This document shows positions 42,278 to 50,192 of a DNA stretch of 64,000 nucleotides, piece after piece. The stretch's first letter is position 1, and every line of letters begins with the position of its first letter. The notes beneath the pieces are model-generated. The model was not told where the DNA came from. It saw nothing but the letters and a program-made list of their open reading frames with translations, and made no database searches. The translations under genes and the position numbers were made by a program. Source of the stretch: Mycobacterium sp. 1245111.1 (GTDB lineage Bacteria > Actinomycetota > Actinomycetes > Mycobacteriales > Mycobacteriaceae); assembly GCF_001673405.1 (NCBI RefSeq), contig NZ_LZLV01000020.1, positions 62,001-126,000 on the forward strand. The letters are read 5' to 3'.

Positions 42278-42932
42278 GTGAGTTCCCCTCCGAACAAATT
42301 TGCCTGAGCTAATGCTGAGAAGTCTGCGTTGAGCAGGGCGCGCGCGCATGGGGAAAGTTCCCTAAGTTCGTGTGCTCAGTCGCCGGCGGAAGGTGCGGCT
42401 GGCTCAGAATTTGCCGGGGACTGATTCAGCGCGTGCGCGGCCGGCCGGTCTCGGAACATAATCTTCTTCCGCTGCGACAGCCTGCCGGTACGTTGCTCAA
42501 CGAAGCGAGCATTCGGCCGACAACGCAACGGCTTTCGGCACGGCGGCCTCGCGCCTGTATCGAAAGTTGTAAGAACAAGGGTGTTCGGCTGCTTCTCGTT
42601 AGGCTCACATGCTCAAAGTCTTCGCACAGGAACTGGGCGTCGCGATGGGGTAACTAGGCTCTCATCGCCGCCCGTGTGTCCACTCGTGTGGTCCTGCACC
42701 GCTTTTCGAGGTGCGTCATTGCGAGTAGTTGCGCTGCAATCGAGCACCCACGTTTGCAATTTGCGTTTCACGGATCGAATTGCACTTGCACAGGCCACCA
42801 CTGGGAGTTTGCTGCGAATGTGCTTGGACACCTAACGGCGAGAAAATGTCTGAGATTAGTATCAGCAAAATTTAGGTCCCGCTAAGTGTGGGCACCTGCA
42901 GTCGCAGTATTCACGATCACCCGGGAGTTCCG
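42278..42932. other. 655-nt intergenic region between divergent secreted-protein genes
   Basis: No convincing coding sequence: the short open frames here have Arg/Cys-rich, unconserved translations. GC content looks lower than in the surrounding genes, especially at 42700-42890. It holds the ATGGGGAAAGTTCCCT element (42348-42363), and presumably the promoters for 42277 and 42933. I saw no tRNA, riboswitch or repeat. Confidence 0.6.
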
Positions 42933-44003
42933 ATGACCAATACTGTCCGTCGCTTGGCTACGGGTGTGGGTTTAGCCGGAGGAGCAGCGGTCGCCGCTGC
43001 GATGATCGGGACCGTCGGTGCGCCGGCGGCTTGGGCGGACGACGGGTCTATCCCGACAGATATCGGGCTGCTTAATACGGCACAAACCGATATTGTCGAG
43101 GCCTTCAGCTTGTCAGGCCACGCGGACGCGGGCACAGGATTTTTCCCTGAATTGGAGGCAATTCAGACGCCCCTGCTGTCATCTGACAACAGTTTGGTGT
43201 CGGGCTTCGGCGAGGTGTTGTTCAACGGCCCAGATCAGAATCTTTTCCAGGCCAGCGAGGCCTTCCTGTCAGCCGCCGAGGCCCTCTCGTCCGATACGAC
43301 AAACCTCATTGCGCTCGGCGACTACGCTTCAACGGGTTTCCAGGTCATCGACTCCATCTTTGGCGAAATCCCCTCGACTATCATCGGCAAGCTCACCGAT
43401 CAGATCTTTGACATCGGAGGCTTTGACACCGGCGGCGCCGGCACCGCTGCGGACATCGCGACCAGCGCCGCCGCGGCTGGCAATCAGTACGACCCCGCCG
43501 TGTTCGACTACAGCGCGGACCCGAACAACATATTTTCGCCCGTCTACACGATCTCGCCGACAGGTCCCGAGGATGTCACCGTGACCGATGCGAGCGGCGA
43601 TGTCTTCGGCACGCAAGAGTTCACCATCTCCGAACTTGGTTTCCCCGTGGGGACATTCACCGGCAACGTCGAGTACGGCGCCGTCTCCAGCCCGCTCGAC
43701 ATATTCGGCAGCCCCTACGGGGAGGACATCAGCGTATTAGGCGTACCCGGAACCCTGCTGCCAGAGAACACCAGCTTCGTCGTCGAGGAATTCGGTGGCG
43801 GATGGGGCAACGTACTGGAACTGGCCATGAACAGCACCGGAACCTCCGACACCGTCGGCGATTACCTGATGACACCATTCGGCACCGAAAACCTCACTCC
43901 CATCGTCGATTTCTTACTCAACTACACCGGCACTCTGCCCGAAGCCGCGACCGCCGTTGATCCGTCGTCGTTCGTCGATCTGCTGTCGTCCATCGGGCTG
44001 TAA
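42933..44003 (+). CDS. Secreted hypothetical protein
   Basis: A 356-residue exported protein. Signal peptide: VRRLATGVGLAGGAAVAAAM core, cleavage after AWA before DDGS. The mature part is acidic, Gly/Ser/Thr-rich with few Lys, and has an N-terminal helical region (NTAQTDIVEAFSLSG, GPDQNLFQASEAFLSAAEAL) and a beta-rich C-terminal part (TVTDASGDVFGTQEFTISEL). It resembles PE/PPE-linked exported proteins in composition but lacks PE or PPE motifs. GGGAG lies 5 nt before ATG 42933. First of three consecutive envelope-protein genes. Confidence 0.7.
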   Translation: MTNTVRRLATGVGLAGGAAVAAAMIGTVGAPAAWADDGSIPTDIGLLNTAQTDIVEAFSLSGHADAGTGFFPELEAIQTPLLSSDNSLVSGFGEVLFNGPDQNLFQASEAFLSAAEALSSDTTNLIALGDYASTGFQVIDSIFGEIPSTIIGKLTDQIFDIGGFDTGGAGTAADIATSAAAAGNQYDPAVFDYSADPNNIFSPVYTISPTGPEDVTVTDASGDVFGTQEFTISELGFPVGTFTGNVEYGAVSSPLDIFGSPYGEDISVLGVPGTLLPENTSFVVEEFGGGWGNVLELAMNSTGTSDTVGDYLMTPFGTENLTPIVDFLLNYTGTLPEAATAVDPSSFVDLLSSIGL

Positions 44004-44011
44004 TCCCGGCA

Positions 44012-44473
44012 GTGGGTGCGCAGATGATGGACAGCAAACACTCATACAGGCCGCGAATGAAGACCGCGGTCGACGCCATACTGCGCGCTGCGTACCTGGC
44101 CGGTGCCTGCGCGCTCGCGGTGCTGATCGTTGCTCTCGCAGCGCCGGGTCATGTTGTCGCCCCGTGGGTTTCACCGCAATCACGTACCCAAGCAATTGGT
44201 GGTGGATATTCCTGGTGCAAACATCTGGCATGGGCCTACCGCAACAATCCGAACGTCGCAGTCCCGATGTGGTGTACGGGCTCCATGTGGATGCTAGGGG
44301 TTTTACCTCGCGGCTACGTTCCCTACGATGCCCCACCGGGCTATTTCTATTGGCCGTGCTGCGATCCGCCACCCGATTCTCCGCCGCCACGGCCACCGGG
44401 TGACCAGCCACGGGTACCCGATGAACCGGGTGACGATTCGCCGCCGCCATCACCTGTCCCGGTTTCGCCGTGA
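44012..44473 (+). CDS. Membrane-anchored proline-rich hypothetical protein
   Basis: A 153-residue protein with one N-terminal hydrophobic segment (about residues 24-48, AAYLAGACALAVLIVALAAP) and an extracytoplasmic domain with four Cys (SWCKHLAW, MWCTGSMW, WPCCDPP) and a strongly Pro-rich C-terminal tail with an Asp/Glu-Pro pattern. The start is GTG 44012, or ATG at 44024 or 44027. It is coupled by GTGA to the next gene. Unknown function; a cell-wall-spanning tail is a plausible inference. Confidence 0.65.
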   Translation: MGAQMMDSKHSYRPRMKTAVDAILRAAYLAGACALAVLIVALAAPGHVVAPWVSPQSRTQAIGGGYSWCKHLAWAYRNNPNVAVPMWCTGSMWMLGVLPRGYVPYDAPPGYFYWPCCDPPPDSPPPRPPGDQPRVPDEPGDDSPPPSPVPVSP

Positions 44474-44964
44474 GGAAACACTCGGGTACCGCGGTCACGA
44501 TGTTCACGGCTGCGCTGATCGCCTCTCCCGCAGCGGCTTACGCAGACTGTGGAGACCCCGGCCAAGACCCCTGCACCGGCCCCGTGCCCACCGTCGATCA
44601 GGTGGTCGCGATCATGGCCGAATTGACTGACCCGCATAAGCCCGCCGCCGACAAGGGCGACATCGTCACGCCCGGGTTCTCGCCCGACGAAGCTGGCACG
44701 ATTGATAACCATCTTCGCCGAATGGACGCTGTCCAGATCGTGCCGCTGTCATTCGTCGTGACCGACATTCAGGCCGCACCAGACAATTTCGCGGGAGCCA
44801 CCTTGGCGACCACCGGGTCGTTTCATCAAGTCAGCAAGGCCAAGCCCATCGTGCTCGTCAATCAACACGGGCACTGGTTCCTCACACACGGCAGCGCCAT
44901 GACCGCAATGGACGCATTCTGGTACAACGCTCGTCGCTACGGCAGCGCGCCGTTCGTTCCGTGA
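44470..44964 (+). CDS. Secreted low-molecular-weight antigen Mtb12-like protein
   Basis: A 164-residue exported protein with a short signal peptide (TAVTMFTAALIASPAAAYA) and a two-Cys N-terminus (CGDPGQDPC). The mature domain reads VVAIMAELTDPHKPAADKG, IDNHLRRMDAVQIVPLSFVV, and VLVNQHGHWFLTHGSAMTAM, matching the pattern of the Mtb12/CFP-2 family (tandem strand-helix with DP-(x)n-KG and PLSF motifs). GTG start in a GTGA overlap. Function of the family is unknown; it is a secreted T-cell antigen in M. tuberculosis. Confidence 0.65.
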   Translation: MRKHSGTAVTMFTAALIASPAAAYADCGDPGQDPCTGPVPTVDQVVAIMAELTDPHKPAADKGDIVTPGFSPDEAGTIDNHLRRMDAVQIVPLSFVVTDIQAAPDNFAGATLATTGSFHQVSKAKPIVLVNQHGHWFLTHGSAMTAMDAFWYNARRYGSAPFVP

Positions 44965-45070
44965 GACGTCGCAGGGAAAGTGAAGGCGCGCATAAAGTCC
45001 GCCGCAGAGATATAGGTAGTCAAGATGACACTCAGACAACACAGCCTTCGGGACTATCCGACAGCAAAAT

Positions 45071-45095
45071 CCCCTCCTGCCTAACGCAGGAGGGG
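45071..45095 (-). terminator. Intrinsic terminator of the thiolase gene
   Basis: A perfect 10-bp stem, CCCCTCCTGC and GCAGGAGGGG, with loop CTAAC. Read on the minus strand it is followed by ATTTTG, so it has the U-run expected downstream of the thiolase, whose stop is 19 nt before the stem. On the plus strand the following bases (ATCAG) lack a U-run, so termination of the antigen gene here is less clear. The rest of the 149-nt gap has nothing else. Confidence 0.8.
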
Positions 45096-45113
45096 ATCAG
45101 CTACTGGTGGTGT

Positions 45114-46298
45114 TTAGTCCAAGCGCTCGATGATGGTGGCGTTGGCCATGCCGCCGCCCTCGCACATCGTCTGCAGGGCGTACCGGCCGCCGCGTTGTTC
45201 GAGAGCGTTGACCATCGTGGTCATGATGCGAGCACCGCTGGCGCCCAACGGATGTCCGATCGCGATCGCGCCGCCGTTGACGTTGGTCTTGGCTAGATCG
45301 GCGCCGGTGTCCTTCGCCCACGCCAGCACCACCGGAGCGAAGGCCTCGTTGACCTCGAACAGGTCGATGTCGGACAGTTTCAGCCCGGCACGGTGCAGCA
45401 CCCTCTCGGTGGCCGGGATGACACCGGTCAGCATGTAGAGCGGATCCGAGCCCACCACCGTGGTGGTGTGAATCCGGGCGAGCGGACGCAAACCGAGTTT
45501 CTTCGCGGCCGCTCCGCTGGTGATCAACACCGCGGCACTGCCGTCGGACAGCGGCGACGAGTTCCCCGGCGTGATCTCCCAATTGATCTGCGGGAAGCGC
45601 TCTCCCACCGCCGCGTCGTAGAACGCCGGCTTCAGTCCGGCCAGCGTCTCGACGGTGGTGCCGGGCCGGATGATCTCGTCGGTGCTCAACCCCGCGATCG
45701 GGGCCAGCTCGTTCTCGAAGAGCCCGTCTTTCGTTGCGCGCGCGGCCTTCTCGTGGCTGCCCGCGGAGAACTCATCCAGTTCGGCCCGCGAGAAACCCCA
45801 ACGCGCGGCGATCAGTTCGGCACTGATGCCCTGCGGTACGAGGCCGTCGGGATAGCGGTCCTTCATGCCGTCGCCGAACGGGTTGCTGCCCGGCAGAACC
45901 GAACTGCCCATCGGCACCCGGCTCATGGATTCCACACCGGCCGCCACGACGATGTCATAGGCGCCGGCGAGCACGCCCTGGGCGGCGAAGCTGATCGCCT
46001 GTTGGCTGCTCCCGCATTGGCGGTCGATCGTCGTACCCGGAACCGACTCGGGGAAGCCCGCGCCCAGCAGTGAATTACGCGCGATGTTAACCGCCTGATC
46101 GCCGACCTGGGTCACCGCTCCCGCGATTACGTCGTCGATCTGCGCCGGGTCCACGCCGCTGCGCACCACCAGCTCCCGCAAGCTGTGCGCCAACAGGTCC
46201 GCCGGCAGGATGCCGTGCAGAGCGCCGCTCGCCTTGCCCTTGCCGACAGGCGTGCGTACTGCGCCCACAATGACGGCGTCGCGATCCTGGTATCCCAT
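45114..46298 (-). CDS. Acetyl-CoA acetyltransferase (thiolase, FadA-like)
   Basis: A 394-residue degradative-type thiolase: nucleophile C95 in IDRQCGSSQQ, GGAIAIGHPLGASGAR with the catalytic His, and CEGGGMANATII with the second Cys near the C-terminus. Full length and intact active site, so it should cleave 3-ketoacyl-CoA. AAGGAGGAG before the ATG is a strong ribosome site. It is divergent from the HxlR regulator with a 25-bp operator-like palindrome between them, and it has its own terminator. Confidence 0.95.
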   Translation of the reverse strand: MGYQDRDAVIVGAVRTPVGKGKASGALHGILPADLLAHSLRELVVRSGVDPAQIDDVIAGAVTQVGDQAVNIARNSLLGAGFPESVPGTTIDRQCGSSQQAISFAAQGVLAGAYDIVVAAGVESMSRVPMGSSVLPGSNPFGDGMKDRYPDGLVPQGISAELIAARWGFSRAELDEFSAGSHEKAARATKDGLFENELAPIAGLSTDEIIRPGTTVETLAGLKPAFYDAAVGERFPQINWEITPGNSSPLSDGSAAVLITSGAAAKKLGLRPLARIHTTTVVGSDPLYMLTGVIPATERVLHRAGLKLSDIDLFEVNEAFAPVVLAWAKDTGADLAKTNVNGGAIAIGHPLGASGARIMTTMVNALEQRGGRYALQTMCEGGGMANATIIERLD

Positions 46299-46335
46299 GA
46301 CTCCTCCTTGAGTCCACCACTAGGTTTATGTCGCT

Positions 46336-46360
46336 ATACCCAGGTGTAACACCTAGGTAT
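46336..46360. promoter_or_regulatory. Putative operator for the HxlR regulator (imperfect palindrome)
   Basis: Arms ATACCCAGGTG and CACCTAGGTAT are 11 bp with one mismatch, separated by TAA. It lies between the divergent thiolase and HxlR genes. A second, shorter inverted repeat CTGGG-N5-CCCAG follows at 46362-46376. The sequence differs from the TACNGTA motif, so it is probably bound by the HxlR protein itself. Confidence 0.6.
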
Positions 46361-46390
46361 ACTGGGAGCAACCCAGAATGGAGGTGATGT

Positions 46391-46870
46391 ATGCCACTCC
46401 TGCAAGGCGTGCTGGCCGATCGCGACGCCTGGTCGGCGGTCGGCCACTGCGCGATCGAAAAGACCATGTCAGCGCTCGGCACCAAGTCCGCGATGCTGAT
46501 CATGCGCGAGGCCTACTACGGCACCACCCGATTCGACGACTTCGCCCATCGCGTGGGAATCACCAAGGCCGCCGCCGCGGCGCGACTGTCCGAACTGGTC
46601 GACCTCGGACTGATGACGCGCCAGCCCTACCGCGAGCCGGGACAGCGCACGCGCGACGAATACGTCCTCACGGAGGCCGGCGTCGATTTCATGCCGGTGG
46701 TGTGGGCGATGTTCGAATGGGGCAGGCGTCACCTGCCCGGCCACAACCGGCTCCGTCTCACGCACCTCGACTGCGGGGCCGACGCGACCGTCGAAATCCG
46801 CTGCACTGAAGGCCACCCAGTGCCTCCCGACGAGCTCGGTGTGCGGTTGGCGCGGCAAGGTCGCGATTGA
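46391..46870 (+). CDS. HxlR-family transcriptional regulator
   Basis: A 159-residue winged-helix protein: the Cys near the N-terminus (HCAIEKTMSALG), the recognition region ITKAAAAARLSELVDLGLMT and the wing ending in DEYVLTEAGVDFMPV follow the HxlR/DUF24 pattern. An extra C-terminal segment with LDCGADATVEIRCTEGH may bind metal through the two Cys and His. A near-perfect Shine-Dalgarno sequence GGAGGTGA lies 3 nt before the ATG. Probably controls the divergent thiolase gene and itself. Confidence 0.88.
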   Translation: MPLLQGVLADRDAWSAVGHCAIEKTMSALGTKSAMLIMREAYYGTTRFDDFAHRVGITKAAAAARLSELVDLGLMTRQPYREPGQRTRDEYVLTEAGVDFMPVVWAMFEWGRRHLPGHNRLRLTHLDCGADATVEIRCTEGHPVPPDELGVRLARQGRD

Positions 46871-46885
46871 GCGGACGACTGTCGG

Positions 46886-47731
46886 TCAGGTCGGCGGCAT
46901 CGCTGATGGCGGACGAAATCCGGAATGCGCCAAAGCAACTGACATGCAACTGCCGATCGGGCCGCTGTGGTCGACGAGCACGGCCGAACCGGTGGCTATC
47001 CCGTCGTTGCTGTAGTGAGTTTGTGAGGCCAAGCCGATGTGGGGTCCGTCTGGCAGGCGGCTCAGCGCCAGCGTGTAGTCGACGTTGATGAACTGGAGCG
47101 CGCGGGTTCCCCAGTTGGCGATTGAGGCCGTGACGTCGCCGGCCATCGCGGCGCGGGTGAACGCGCTCAATGGTTCGGTGTCGAGCAACGGACGGGTCTC
47201 CTCTAACCACGTGTATTTCGGTCCGGGTGAGGCGGCCCATTCGGGATCGGGATTCTGCAGCCCGACGCCCCAGCCGTAGGTCCGGATAAACAGTGAGGGG
47301 TGGTTGCCGTTCTGCTCGACGGGTAGCGGTGGCATCTGCACGGGTGCTGACCACACGTCACCCTCGGGCTGCTGGCCGCGCCGCAAAAACAGTGCGCTGC
47401 CACGCGCCACCGCGGTGCCCTGCTGGAAGAGCACGACTTCCACGAGCCGCAACCGCCGCCGCTCGTGGTGGACGCGAGTGTGCAGCTCCACCGGTTCCAA
47501 TGCCATGGGTGCGGGAAGGTCGACGGTCAGCGGACATGCCGCCGGGGGGCTCTTGGCCTGGGCGGCCGAAAGCGCGGTCGACGATCCGCAGTTGCACCCC
47601 GCGCGGCTGACCGTCGGCCCCCACCCGCCGCGCGCGATTGGGGTTGGCACGTAACGATCTTCGTCGCGCCGAAAGTACGCGGAGTGCGCCGCCGGCTCGA
47701 CATCATCCGTGACGGTGTTCGGCTCGGTCAT
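46886..47731 (-). CDS. Acyl-CoA thioesterase (TesB-like) with an internal 96-bp inversion
   Basis: A 281-residue two-hotdog thioesterase-family protein (PTPIARGGWGPTVS, RLVEVVLFQQGTAVARGSALF, then a second domain with GLASQTHYSNDG). Between GPTVS and LTVDLPAP the minus strand reads RAGCNCGSSTALSAAQAKSP, which is unlike the family. The reverse complement of this segment reads GHAAGGLLAWAAESAVDDPQ, exactly the missing hotdog helix, in frame. So the segment 47521-47616 appears to be inverted. The frame stays open and the length unchanged, but the first hotdog helix is scrambled and the protein is probably inactive in this state. ATG 47731 is supported by AAGGGA. The operator at 47765 lies upstream. 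Confidence 0.85.
   Translation of the reverse strand: MTEPNTVTDDVEPAAHSAYFRRDEDRYVPTPIARGGWGPTVSRAGCNCGSSTALSAAQAKSPPAACPLTVDLPAPMALEPVELHTRVHHERRRLRLVEVVLFQQGTAVARGSALFLRRGQQPEGDVWSAPVQMPPLPVEQNGNHPSLFIRTYGWGVGLQNPDPEWAASPGPKYTWLEETRPLLDTEPLSAFTRAAMAGDVTASIANWGTRALQFINVDYTLALSRLPDGPHIGLASQTHYSNDGIATGSAVLVDHSGPIGSCMSVALAHSGFRPPSAMPPT
47521..47616. repeat. Inverted segment bounded by 11-bp inverted repeats
   Basis: Perfect arms CGACGGTCAGC (47521-47531) and GCTGACCGTCG (47606-47616) flank 74 bp. Within the thioesterase coding strand they encode TVS and LTV. Reading the 74 bp in the opposite orientation restores conserved hotdog-thioesterase sequence with no change of frame. Arms of this length allow inversion by template switching or strand exchange; no site-specific recombinase gene lies nearby. 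Confidence 0.8.
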
Positions 47732-47764
47732 TCTGATGCGTCCCTTCTGGAAGCCCACATCCTA

Positions 47765-47783
47765 TACTGTAATCTTTACAGTA
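47765..47783. promoter_or_regulatory. TACNGTA-N5-TACNGTA operator (perfect copy)
   Basis: TACTGTAATCTTTACAGTA is the best copy of the motif: both half-sites are perfect and the whole is an 8-bp-arm palindrome. It lies 33 nt upstream of the thioesterase ATG (minus) and 27 nt before the P450 start (plus), so it can control both. Confidence 0.75.
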
Positions 47784-47810
47784 CGAGCGTCTAGCGAAGA
47801 CGGAGAAGCT

Positions 47811-49043
47811 GTGGAAAGTCCAGTTCAAGATGTGGCCGTCAGCGACGACAAGCCTGTCGACTTCATCCGTAACCCGTACCCCTACTTCGCCCAGAAACGA
47901 ACCGATGCGCCAGTGGTCCGCGGGACGGTCATCGACTACTCGAAGACGCCGGAGTCGCTACGTCCGAAAAACCCGTTCGCGGCTGTGTCGTTCGAGGCGG
48001 TGAACGCCGCGTTCCGCGACGCCCAGGTATTCAGCTCGACCTACTACGACAACACGATCGGGTTGTTCATCGGTCCCTCCATCTTGGCGATGGCCGGCAA
48101 AACGCATCGCGAACACCGCAATTTGGTGTCCGCGGCGTTCAAGTCGAAGGCGCTTGCGCGTTGGGAACCCGAGATCGTGCGGCCGATCTGCGATGGGCTC
48201 ATCGACGAATTCGTCGACGCCGGAACCGCAGATCTCGTCCGCGATTTCACCTTCGAGTTTCCGACCCGCGTGATCGCCAAGCTCTTGGGTCTGCCCGCAG
48301 AAGATCTGCCCGCATTCCGCAAGCGCGCGGTGCAGTTGATCAACTACACGGTCAAATACGAGCGCGCCTTCGAAGCCTCCGCCGCGCTGAAGGACTACTT
48401 CCTGGAACAGATCGAGCAACGCCGGACCAAACCGACCGAAGACATCATCGGGGATCTGGTGACCGCCGAGATCGACGGCGAAAAGCTCAGCGACGAAGCG
48501 ATCTACTCGTTCCTGCGGTTGCTGCTGCCCGCCGGCCTGGAGACCACCTACCGGTCGTCGGGCAACCTACTGTTCTTGTTGCTCACCCATCCCGAGCAGT
48601 TCGCCGCGGTGCAGGCCGACCGCACGCTGATCGCGCCGGCGATCGAAGAAGGGTTGCGCTTCGAGACACCGCTGACCACGGTCCAACGGTTCACCACCGA
48701 AGACACTGTGCTGCAGGGTGTTACGATCCCGAAGGGGTCTGCTGTCGACCTGTGCATCGGCTCGGCGAATCGCGACCAGCGCCGCTGGGAACGCTCGGAG
48801 GAATTCGACATTTTCCGCGCGCAGACGCCGCACATCTCCTTCGCCGCCGGTGAACACACCTGCCTGGGGCTGCACCTCGCACGCATGGAAACCCGAGTTG
48901 CGTTGGAGTGCCTGCTGAACCGCCTGACCGACATTGAGCTCATCACCGACAACGACCCGCACATCTACGGCCAGCCGTTCCGCTCGCCGACCGCACTCCC
49001 GGTGACCTTCGCACCGCTGAGCCCGACAGGAGCTACCGCATGA
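47811..49043 (+). CDS. Cytochrome P450
   Basis: A 410-residue P450. The I-helix is PAGLETTYRS, the K-helix EEGLRFE (ExxR) and the heme loop FAAGEHTCLG (Cys about 351). It is a close paralogue of the P450 at 19029 (shared GRT-like EHRNLVSAAFKSKAL and LLLPAGLETTYRSSGNLL). GTG 47811 is set by GGAG 5 nt upstream; the frame to 47709 passes through the operator and is not conserved. Couples by ATGA to the thiolase-like gene, suggesting oxidation before C-C cleavage. Confidence 0.95.
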   Translation: MESPVQDVAVSDDKPVDFIRNPYPYFAQKRTDAPVVRGTVIDYSKTPESLRPKNPFAAVSFEAVNAAFRDAQVFSSTYYDNTIGLFIGPSILAMAGKTHREHRNLVSAAFKSKALARWEPEIVRPICDGLIDEFVDAGTADLVRDFTFEFPTRVIAKLLGLPAEDLPAFRKRAVQLINYTVKYERAFEASAALKDYFLEQIEQRRTKPTEDIIGDLVTAEIDGEKLSDEAIYSFLRLLLPAGLETTYRSSGNLLFLLLTHPEQFAAVQADRTLIAPAIEEGLRFETPLTTVQRFTTEDTVLQGVTIPKGSAVDLCIGSANRDQRRWERSEEFDIFRAQTPHISFAAGEHTCLGLHLARMETRVALECLLNRLTDIELITDNDPHIYGQPFRSPTALPVTFAPLSPTGATA

Positions 49044-50185
49044 ATGACGTAGCCATCATCGGCGTCGGGCTACATCCATTCGGTCGCTTCGAAGGCAAGT
49101 CCGCGATGCAGATGGGAGTCGACGCGATCTTTGCCGCGATCACCGACGCTGGTGTCGCGTGGCAGGACATCGAGTTCGCCACCGGCGGCAGCTGGACAGT
49201 GGCTAACCCCGACGCGATCGTCGCTATGGTCGGACTGACCGGCATTCCGTTCACCAACGTGTTCAACGCGTGCGCGACGGCGGCCAGTGCGCTAAAGGCG
49301 TGCGCCGACGGGATCCGGTTGGGCGACTACGACATCGGCATCGCCGTCGGCATGGACAAGCATCCGCGCGGAGCGTTCACCGAAGACCCGGCGCTCGTGG
49401 GTATGCCGAGCTGGTATGCCGAGAACGGCCAGTATCTCACCACGCAGTTCTTCGGTATGAAAGCGAACCGCTATCTGCACGAGCACCACATCTCCCAGGA
49501 GACACTCGCCAAAGTCGCGGCAAAGAACTTCCGCAACGGTGTGTTGAATCCCAACGCATTCCGGCGTAAACCGATTTCCGAAGAGGCCATCCTGGCGTCT
49601 CCGACACTGAACTACCCGCTGACACAGTACATGTTCTGCGCACCCGACGAGGGTGCCGCGGCCGCGGTGATGTGCCGGGCGGACATTGCGCACCGTTACA
49701 CCTCCAAGCCGGTATACCTGCGGGCGGTGGAGATCCGGACTCGCCGTTACGGCGCCTACGAGGTCAACACCACCTTCGCTCCGGTCGAGGAGGACGTGTC
49801 TCCGACTGTTTACGCCGCCACGGCAGCCTTCGAAAAGGCCGGCGTGGCACCGGAAGACGTCGACGTCATCCAACTGCAGGACACCGATGCGGGTGCCGAA
49901 ATCATCCACATGGCCGAGTGCGGGTTCTGCGCGCACGGCGATCAGCAAAAGCTGCTGGCCGAGGGCGCCACCGAGATCGGCGGGACGATGCCGATCAACA
50001 CCGACGGTGGACTGATCGCCAACGGTGAGCCAATCGGCGCCTCGGGGCTGCGCCAGGTTCACGAAATCGTTCGCCAGCTCCGCGGCGAGGCGGGCGACCG
50101 ACAGATCCCAGGCAATCCGAAGGTCGGGTTTGCTCAGCTATACGGCGCGCCCGGGACAGCGGCCGCAACCGTCCTGACGGCCTGA
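49040..50185 (+). CDS. Thiolase-like protein (SCP-x/Ltp aldolase type)
   Basis: A 381-residue thiolase-fold protein. C78 in FNACATAAS is the usual nucleophile position. The catalytic His motif GHPxGASG is GEPIGASG and the second Cys motif is replaced by LYGAPGTAAAT. This combination is characteristic of Ltp2-type lipid-transfer proteins, which act as retro-aldolases in steroid side-chain cleavage with a DUF35 partner. No DUF35 gene is in the window, so the partner must be elsewhere or the protein is self-sufficient. ATGA overlap with the P450. Confidence 0.88.
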   Translation: MNDVAIIGVGLHPFGRFEGKSAMQMGVDAIFAAITDAGVAWQDIEFATGGSWTVANPDAIVAMVGLTGIPFTNVFNACATAASALKACADGIRLGDYDIGIAVGMDKHPRGAFTEDPALVGMPSWYAENGQYLTTQFFGMKANRYLHEHHISQETLAKVAAKNFRNGVLNPNAFRRKPISEEAILASPTLNYPLTQYMFCAPDEGAAAAVMCRADIAHRYTSKPVYLRAVEIRTRRYGAYEVNTTFAPVEEDVSPTVYAATAAFEKAGVAPEDVDVIQLQDTDAGAEIIHMAECGFCAHGDQQKLLAEGATEIGGTMPINTDGGLIANGEPIGASGLRQVHEIVRQLRGEAGDRQIPGNPKVGFAQLYGAPGTAAATVLTA

Positions 50186-50192
50186 ACCGGCG

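Noticed and set aside
42370..42885. Several short frames in the gap between the two secreted-protein genes
   Set aside because: Cys/Arg-rich translations, no conserved pattern and no ribosome site.
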